A DNA stretch of 10,272 nucleotides from an uncultured Prevotella sp. (GTDB lineage: Bacteria; Bacteroidota; Bacteroidia; Bacteroidales; Bacteroidaceae), in NCBI GenBank assembly GCA_900550635.1, contig URSZ01000088.1, forward strand, positions 1 through 10,272, read 5' to 3'. Positions 5,397 through 10,272 of the stretch are shown piece by piece. Numbering within the stretch: position 1 is the first letter of the stretch; the number at the start of each line of letters is the position of its first letter. The notes under the pieces are model-generated. The model saw only the letters and a list, made by a program, of their open reading frames with translations, made no database searches and was not told where the DNA came from. The translations under genes were made by a program, and so were the position numbers.

Positions 5397-7385
5397 TTAT
5401 GAGTTCATCGACATAAGGAATTCTTCGTTGCTTGCCGTGTTCTCGAGCCTGTCTTTCACGAACGTCATTGCCTCAACAGGATTCATGTCGGCAATATACT
5501 TGCGGAGAATCCACATACGGTCGAGCGTCTGACGGTCGTGAAGCAAATCGTCGCGACGTGTACTCGACGAAATAATGTTAACTGCCGGGAAAATACGTTT
5601 GTTGCTGAGCGAACGGTCGAGCTGCAACTCCATATTGCCTGTACCTTTGAATTCTTCGAATATAACCTCGTCCATTTTACTGCCCGTATCAATTAACGCA
5701 GTGGCGATAATGGTGAGCGAACCTCCACCTTCGATATTACGCGCTGCGCCAAAGAAACGTTTTGGCTTTTGAAGGGCATTAGCATCAACACCGCCGGTTA
5801 GCACCTTTCCGCTTGCCGGCGACACGGTGTTGTACGCACGCGCCAGACGAGTTATGGAATCGAGGAATATTACCACATCGTGCCCGCATTCCACCATTCG
5901 TTTGGCTTTTTCGATAACAAGGCCTGCTATCTTGACGTGACGTGTAGCCGGTTCGTCGAATGTAGAAGCTATTACTTCGGCATTCACTGTACGTGCCATA
6001 TCGGTTACTTCCTCCGGCCTTTCGTCTATAAGAAGCATCATTAAATACGTCTCGGGATGGTTCTTTGCTATTGCATTGGCTATATCTTTCAGCAGGATGG
6101 TCTTACCTGTTTTGGGCTGTGCCACAATCAAAGCTCGCTGCCCCTTGCCTATAGGTGTGAACAAATCGACTATTCTGGTAGAAATGTTATCGTTGCGGCC
6201 ATGGCAGAGATTAAATTTCTCGTCAGGGAATAAAGGAGTAAGATGTTCAAACGGTACACGGTCGCGAACCTCGGACGGCGAAAGCCCGTTTATCTTATTC
6301 ACGTTAATCAACGCGAAATATTTCTCGCCTTCACGTGGAATCCTTACACTGCCGTCAACGACATCGCCGGTCTTCAATCCGTATGCCTTAATCTGCTGTC
6401 CGGAAACGTAAATATCATCGGGCGACGACAGGTAATTATAATCAGACGAACGTAAAAAGCCGAAACCTTCGGGCATTATTTCCAAAGAGCCGCTCCCGCT
6501 AAGTATATCATCGAAACTGTAGTTCACCTTCGGCAGAGAAGCCTGCTGGTCGGAATGCACTGTCCCCATCCTGCCGGCCGCAATTTCTCCTTGTACGAAT
6601 TTTTCGTCTGATAAAGGATAATTATTGTCGGCAACAGATGTTGTATCGTGAAGTCCGTCTACTACAGACATTCCATAATCCTCAATCACCGGAATGTCTG
6701 TTACGGGTATGAAATCCAAATCTTGGGAAACTGCCTGTACGTCCTTGCTTTCAACACTTTCTTCCGAATTATTGTCGGAGAAATTCAATGAGGAGTCTTC
6801 GTTCCGAGGCAGGATATTGCGTATCGTTTCGTAATCAGTGACCAAATCTGAGATAGAAACAGGCTTGCTTACTTCAGATTCCTTTTGTGCTTTGTTCTCT
6901 TCTTCACTTTCGTCAAACAGCGACGGACCTTCGGCACTCTGTATTTCTTCACTTGACTTCAAATCGTTTTCTTCCTGCTTGTCTTGTGTTTTACGGGGAC
7001 GACCGCGCTTACGTTTAGGCAGTGACTCCTCATTCGGTTCCTGTAACGTACCTGAGTCTTCTGCTAAAGAAGGTTCCGCACTTGATTCTTTTGCAGAAAC
7101 AGCTGTGGAAGACTGCAATCCTTGCTCCATATTCTTCTTTTCCACATTCTCTCCGTGGTCTTTTGAAGCAGAATACACACGGTCAGCCTCTTTCTTCACA
7201 ATACGGGCACGCCGTTTTGTAGCCGGTTTCTTTATTGAACTTTGTACGGCCTGTTCATCAAGTATCTGGTATACTAAATCTTCTACAGATGTTGAATTCT
7301 TGGGATTTATCCCGAATTGCTCAGCTATGGCTTGCACTTCGGCTTCACTCTTTTTCAAGAGTTCGTCTTTGCTATAATTCGACAT
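5397..7385 (-). CDS. rho: Transcription termination factor Rho, with large N-terminal insertion
   Basis: Rho is a hexameric RNA-dependent ATPase that ends transcription and releases untranslated RNA. The 662-residue product is far longer than the about 420 residues of E. coli Rho. An N-terminal Rho_N-like helical segment (about 4-45, SKDELLKKSEAEVQAIAEQFGI) is followed by roughly 245 residues of low-complexity, Ser/Glu/Asp-rich, probably disordered sequence with a basic patch KRKRGRPRK (124-132, AT-hook-like GRP core). The RNA-binding cold-shock-like domain begins near 298 (LEIMPEGFGFLR). The ATPase core has Walker A AQPKTGKT (422-429), Walker B VVIFLDS (504-510), the Q-loop region VLTGGVDANALQKPKRFFGAARN (528-550) and EEFKGTGNMELQLDR (577-591). 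Long insertions are known in Bacteroidota Rho; Bacteroides thetaiotaomicron Rho has been reported to phase-separate through such a region. The gene appears monocistronic, with its own promoter candidate and terminator. Confidence 0.97.
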   Translation of the reverse strand: MSNYSKDELLKKSEAEVQAIAEQFGINPKNSTSVEDLVYQILDEQAVQSSIKKPATKRRARIVKKEADRVYSASKDHGENVEKKNMEQGLQSSTAVSAKESSAEPSLAEDSGTLQEPNEESLPKRKRGRPRKTQDKQEENDLKSSEEIQSAEGPSLFDESEEENKAQKESEVSKPVSISDLVTDYETIRNILPRNEDSSLNFSDNNSEESVESKDVQAVSQDLDFIPVTDIPVIEDYGMSVVDGLHDTTSVADNNYPLSDEKFVQGEIAAGRMGTVHSDQQASLPKVNYSFDDILSGSGSLEIMPEGFGFLRSSDYNYLSSPDDIYVSGQQIKAYGLKTGDVVDGSVRIPREGEKYFALINVNKINGLSPSEVRDRVPFEHLTPLFPDEKFNLCHGRNDNISTRIVDLFTPIGKGQRALIVAQPKTGKTILLKDIANAIAKNHPETYLMMLLIDERPEEVTDMARTVNAEVIASTFDEPATRHVKIAGLVIEKAKRMVECGHDVVIFLDSITRLARAYNTVSPASGKVLTGGVDANALQKPKRFFGAARNIEGGGSLTIIATALIDTGSKMDEVIFEEFKGTGNMELQLDRSLSNKRIFPAVNIISSSTRRDDLLHDRQTLDRMWILRKYIADMNPVEAMTFVKDRLENTASNEEFLMSMNS

Positions 7386-7411
7386 ATTCTATTTTGTAAA
7401 ATATTAAAAGC

Positions 7412-7436
7412 GTTCAGGCTTCAAGAAGGATTGAAC
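7412..7436 (-). promoter_or_regulatory. Small hairpin in the rho 5' leader
   Basis: Arms GTTCA and TGAAC (minus strand 7436-7432 and 7416-7412) enclose an inner CTTC/GAAG pairing. The structure would sit at the very 5' end of the rho mRNA if transcription starts near 7436. GC and then TTTT follow it, so it could protect the mRNA end or weakly attenuate transcription. It is short, and evidence for function is slight. Confidence 0.3.
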
Positions 7437-7441
7437 CCGCG

Positions 7442-7449
7442 CAAATATA
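7442..7449 (-). promoter_or_regulatory. Candidate -7 promoter element for rho
   Basis: The minus strand reads TATATTTG, a match to TAnnTTTG, ending 56 bases before the rho ATG. The area upstream is AT-rich and has no clear -33 TTTG. This is one of two outward-facing promoter candidates in the 258-base gap between rho and the ABC-F gene. Confidence 0.5.
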
Positions 7450-7576
7450 TTTTTAAGTTTTAATGGATATTCTTAAAAAAATGCCTTACGCATTGATGTT
7501 TGTAATTCAATGCAAAAATAATATTTTTATTTAAAACAATGCCGTTATTCACCATAAAATTCAAGACATGCACATA

Positions 7577-7603
7577 TTTTATGTTAATTTTGCTCACATA
7601 AAA
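7577..7603 (+). promoter_or_regulatory. ABC-F promoter: -7 box inside an inverted repeat
   Basis: TAATTTTG at 7585-7592 matches the Bacteroidota -7 consensus and ends 51 bases before the ABC-F ATG. It is bracketed by an 8-base inverted repeat, TTTTATGT (7577-7584) and ACATAAAA (7596-7603), with an 11-base spacer that starts with the box itself. The left arm also belongs to a second small palindrome, ACATA-TTT-TATGT (7572-7584). A repressor bound to this palindrome would cover the promoter; that is inference. Confidence 0.45.
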
Positions 7604-7623
7604 CGCCAAACGTATAATGGCGT
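7603..7623 (+). promoter_or_regulatory. Hairpin in the ABC-F leader
   Basis: ACGCCA (7603-7608) pairs with TGGCGT (7618-7623) around a 9-base loop. The predicted transcript starts a few bases upstream, so this would be the first structure of the leader. The right arm contains most of the start region of the seven-codon open frame at 7617-7640, so pairing could hide that start. Confidence 0.35.
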
Positions 7624-7640
7624 GTTTAATTCTATCATAA
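7617..7640 (+). CDS. Possible leader peptide before the ABC-F gene
   Basis: An ATG at 7617 opens a seven-codon frame, MACLILS, ended by TAA at 7638-7640, three bases before the ABC-F ATG and in the same frame. Short leader peptides that sense stalled ribosomes precede many antibiotic-responsive ABC-F genes in other bacteria. Here the frame is so short that chance is a serious alternative. No ribosome-binding site is evident for it. Confidence 0.25.
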   Translation: MACLILS

Positions 7641-7643
7641 AAC

Positions 7644-9524
7644 ATGGCTGAAGTAAACACATACCTAGACATAAAAGACCTAAACAAAAGCATAGGAGAC
7701 CTGATTTTATTTGAAAACGCTTCGTTAAGTATTGCCGAACGGCAACGTATAGGAATCATAGGGCGTAACGGTACAGGCAAATCTACGCTACTAAACATCA
7801 TATCAGGCAAAGAAGGGTATGACAGCGGTGAAGTTGTTTTCAGACGCGGCATAAAAGTTGGATTTCTGGAGCAATCGCCCGAATACATCCCAGACCAAAC
7901 AGTTATTGAAGCATGCTTCAACAATGGCAATGAAAAAGCAGAACTCATATACAAATATATGGAATGTATATCTGCAAATGACCATTCCAGGCTATCGGAA
8001 CTCTCGAACAGTATGGACATATCCGACGCCTGGAATTATGAACATCGCATAAAGGAAGTACTTTCCAAATTAAACATTTCAAATTTTCATGAGCGTATGG
8101 GTAACCTGTCGGGAGGACAGCGTAAACGTGTAGCCTTGGCTAATGTTCTGCTTACAGAGCCTGACATGTTAATACTTGATGAGCCTACAAACCACTTGGA
8201 CTTGCAAATGATAGAATGGCTTGAAAAATATCTGTCCCAACAATACATAACCTTATTAATGGTTACACACGACAGATACTTTCTCGACCGGGTATGCAAT
8301 AAAATAATAGAACTCGACAACCATCAATTTTATCCATATCAAGGCTCATATTCATATTTTATTGAAAAACGCCAGCAACGTAAGGACGCTGAAGCTGCAG
8401 AGGTTGCCAGAGCCAACAATTTATACCGCCGAGAACTGGAATGGATGCGAAGAATGCCGCAAGCAAGAGGGCATAAAGCCAAATACCGCGAAGAAGCCTT
8501 TGCCGACTTGGAAAAACTGGCACACAAGCGCATAGAGAACAAAAACACACAACTCGTTGTTAAAAGTGATTATATAGGAAGTAAAATCATTGAATTTGCG
8601 TATATCTCCAAAAAGTTTGGAGAAAAAACAATATTATCCGACTTCTACTATAATTTCTCCCGCTACGAAAAATTGGGTATCGTCGGCGCTAACGGAACAG
8701 GGAAATCCACATTTATTAAAATGATAATGGGGCTGGAATCATGCGACTCCGGTAAAATAGATATTGGTGAAACCGTAAAATTAGGATATTACGCACAGGA
8801 AGGTTTTCAATTCGACAACGAAATGAAAGTCATTGATGTAGTTAGAAACATTGCCGAAACTATTGATATAGGTGGTGGGCGAAGACTTACGGCAATGCAA
8901 TTTCTGCAACATTTTCTTTTTCCTCCTGCAGTGCAAAATAGCTATGTATACAAGCTAAGTGGAGGTGAGCGCCGGCGTTTATACTTGTGCACAGTACTCA
9001 TGCGCAATCCCAACTTCTTGATATTCGACGAACCAACAAACGACTTGGACATCGAAACGCTTCAGGTGCTGGAAGAATATCTAATCAATTTCAAAGGGTG
9101 CGTTATCATAGCTTCGCATGACAGATATTTTATGGATCGTGTAGTGGATCACTTACTTATATTCAAAGGTGAAGGCGTAATTGAAGATTATCCGGGAAAT
9201 TATACCCAATACCGACAATTCAACGAAGCACGAGAAAAAAGAAATATCAAAGAGCGCAAAGAAGAAACAAAACCGTCACAAAAGACGTACAACATTAGGA
9301 ATAACGAAAAAAAGCGTCTAACATACAAGGAACGTTGCGAAATGCAACAACTGGAAACGGATATAGAATTGCTTGAAAAAGAAAAAAAGGAACTTACTGA
9401 AGCTTTGTGCAGCGGGACACTTCCAATAGACTTACTTACCGAAAAAAGCAAACGATTACCTGAAGTTGAAAAAGAATTGGACGAAAAGTCCACGCGATGG
9501 CTGGAGCTATCTGAATTTGAATAG
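7644..9524 (+). CDS. uup: ABC-F family ATPase, Uup-like
   Basis: The 626-residue protein has two ABC domains and no membrane segments, as in ABC-F proteins that act on the ribosome. Domain 1: Walker A GRNGTGKST (40-48), signature LSGGQ (155-159), Walker B LILDEPTNHLD (176-186), switch His in THDRYF (208-213). Domain 2: Walker A GANGTGKST (348-356), LSGGE (438-442), LIFDEPTNDLD (459-469), SHDRYF (491-496). The inter-domain linker (about 240-305) has ELEWMRRMPQARGHKAKYR, characteristic of the Uup group. A charged C-terminal tail (about 530-626) looks like the Uup coiled-coil domain. All catalytic residues are present. Uup has been linked to translation and to suppression of transposon excision in E. 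coli; resistance function is not implied by sequence. It is divergent from rho and convergent with the PP2C-like gene, with a 17-base gap at its 3' end in which I see no terminator. Confidence 0.92.
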   Translation: MAEVNTYLDIKDLNKSIGDLILFENASLSIAERQRIGIIGRNGTGKSTLLNIISGKEGYDSGEVVFRRGIKVGFLEQSPEYIPDQTVIEACFNNGNEKAELIYKYMECISANDHSRLSELSNSMDISDAWNYEHRIKEVLSKLNISNFHERMGNLSGGQRKRVALANVLLTEPDMLILDEPTNHLDLQMIEWLEKYLSQQYITLLMVTHDRYFLDRVCNKIIELDNHQFYPYQGSYSYFIEKRQQRKDAEAAEVARANNLYRRELEWMRRMPQARGHKAKYREEAFADLEKLAHKRIENKNTQLVVKSDYIGSKIIEFAYISKKFGEKTILSDFYYNFSRYEKLGIVGANGTGKSTFIKMIMGLESCDSGKIDIGETVKLGYYAQEGFQFDNEMKVIDVVRNIAETIDIGGGRRLTAMQFLQHFLFPPAVQNSYVYKLSGGERRRLYLCTVLMRNPNFLIFDEPTNDLDIETLQVLEEYLINFKGCVIIASHDRYFMDRVVDHLLIFKGEGVIEDYPGNYTQYRQFNEAREKRNIKERKEETKPSQKTYNIRNNEKKRLTYKERCEMQQLETDIELLEKEKKELTEALCSGTLPIDLLTEKSKRLPEVEKELDEKSTRWLELSEFE

Positions 9525-9541
9525 TACATCAAAACGTACAG

Positions 9542-10272
9542 TCAAGAAACAAAACGAACAAAGGTACGGTCATCATAAGAATTATTCCCCACCATTAACC
9601 CTTTGGTTTGCTTGTTTAAACTTATACACAGAGGATCTTCAGCTAACACCTTCTGCAAATAATGCTCCGATTCTTCTAATGTGCCAAAAAGCTTTGGATA
9701 GCCATCTGAAGCCAGTACCACTTCCGAAAACTCCGGAACATCGACACAAATTGTTTGTGACATTTCAACATCAAAGCCGTCAATTACTCCATAAGAATAT
9801 TCGCAGGCGTTTTTATCATTCTGAAAATATTGCTGTTCTTTCAATGCTTTAGATATAAATAACCTGCCCACATCTGTTTTTTGCAAAAGGTCTACTGTAT
9901 AACCATGATTTAACAGATAAGAGTTTATTTCTGAACGAACACGCGCCAACTTGTTATCTATTAGTTTGTCGTTACGGTAACTACGTTCATTTATACGGAA
10001 AAGACAATCGCCTATCATCCAGATTTCCTTTCTGTTTTTATTATATAAAACTACGCTCGCCGTCAACCTCTCCTCCTTTTTATTATAAACTTCTTGCAAA
10101 CGCGAAAATCTGTCATAATACTCACAAATAGCAACGTTTGCTGCTACTATAAAATCATTTATTGTTGTATCAGGCGGCAAGTTATGTATTACTTCACATA
10201 TTATTTCAACAGCCCTATACCCGGAAGTCATACCATCCCACAGCAATGAACCTTTTGCCGTGGCGCCATCCG
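9542..10272 (-). CDS. PP2C-like protein phosphatase, N-terminus outside the window
   Basis: The frame is open through the right edge: before the TTG at 10246 it continues as DGATAKGS (10270-10247), which reads as the PP2C first-Asp motif, so the true start lies beyond 10272. About 242 residues are visible. Motifs fit the metal-dependent PP2C fold: DGATAKG followed by WDGMTSGYRAVE, the strand WMIGD (Asp at 10009-10007), LASDGYPKLFG (Asp at 9706-9704) and SYDDRTFVRF near the C-terminus (Asp pair at 9574-9569). PP2C enzymes remove phosphate from Ser/Thr residues with two Mn/Mg ions. This version is divergent and no kinase partner is visible here; neighbours upstream are unseen. The gene looks more AT-rich than the minus-strand operon. 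No transmembrane segment is seen. Family assignment is by motif recognition only; substrate unknown. Confidence 0.7.
   Translation of the reverse strand, partial: DGATAKGSLLWDGMTSGYRAVEIICEVIHNLPPDTTINDFIVAANVAICEYYDRFSRLQEVYNKKEERLTASVVLYNKNRKEIWMIGDCLFRINERSYRNDKLIDNKLARVRSEINSYLLNHGYTVDLLQKTDVGRLFISKALKEQQYFQNDKNACEYSYGVIDGFDVEMSQTICVDVPEFSEVVLASDGYPKLFGTLEESEHYLQKVLAEDPLCISLNKQTKGLMVGNNSYDDRTFVRFVS

Noticed and set aside
7420..7440. Minus-strand GGTTCAATCC resembling a tRNA T-arm loop
   Set aside because: No acceptor, D-arm or anticodon-arm sequence can be placed around it; the flanks are the rho leader and promoter.
7590..7618. TTGCTC - 17 bases - TATAAT, a sigma70-like promoter before the ABC-F gene
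   Set aside because: The -35 part matches only half of TTGACA and the organism appears to be Bacteroidota, whose main promoters use TAnnTTTG; a matching box is present just upstream.
7460..8020. A 186-codon minus-strand open frame overlapping the start of the ABC-F gene
   Set aside because: Most of it lies antisense to the conserved first ABC domain, the translated product has no recognisable motif, and its tail runs through the promoter region.
10244..10246. TTG as the start of the PP2C-like protein
   Set aside because: The frame stays open to the window edge and the preceding residues DGATAKG form the expected first metal-binding motif, so the gene is cut by the window.

Overview
The window looks like chromosomal DNA of a member of the Bacteroidales (Bacteroidota). 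Three things support this. Rho carries a very long acidic N-terminal insertion. Four promoter candidates fit the Bacteroidota -7 consensus TAnnTTTG rather than a sigma70 -10/-35 pair. The genes lack clear Shine-Dalgarno sequences. The sequence does not allow a genus call. I see no transposase, integrase, CRISPR array, rRNA or tRNA gene; this is core housekeeping DNA.

Layout from left to right: (1) 1-1339, minus strand: the N-terminal part of a DnaQ-like 3'-5' exonuclease, downstream of dnaN (beta sliding clamp). (2) 1340-1713: a gene-free stretch with a dnaN promoter candidate, a bulged hairpin and copy A of an intergenic repeat. (3) 1714-4862, minus strand: five closely packed genes, transcribed in the order nitroreductase, Rossmann/DUF2520 protein, KdsC-like HAD phosphatase, Maf pyrophosphatase, YciO-type YrdC-domain protein. 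Gaps are 21, 51, -7 and 30 bases, so this is probably one operon. (4) 4863-5396: a gene-free stretch with a promoter candidate for that operon, copy B of the repeat, and an intrinsic terminator for rho. (5) 5397-7385, minus strand: rho. (6) 7386-7643: a divergent promoter region. (7) 7644-9524, plus strand: a Uup-like ABC-F ATPase. (8) 9542-10272, minus strand: a PP2C-like phosphatase whose N-terminus lies beyond the right edge; it converges on the ABC-F gene.

The genes share information-processing and house-cleaning themes: clamp and exonuclease (replication), Maf (aberrant nucleotide hydrolysis), Rho (transcription termination), ABC-F (ribosome) and KdsC (lipopolysaccharide Kdo synthesis). 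No single new pathway joins them.

The most interesting unexplained signals are non-coding. A two-copy intergenic element has a nearly identical 42-nt core and degenerate motifs about 21 nt apart, and sits at nearly the same distance upstream of dnaN and of the nitroreductase gene. The ABC-F leader has an inverted repeat bracketing its -7 box, then a hairpin, then a seven-codon open frame ending 3 nt before the start codon. I did not find convincing evidence for a new protein-based system.
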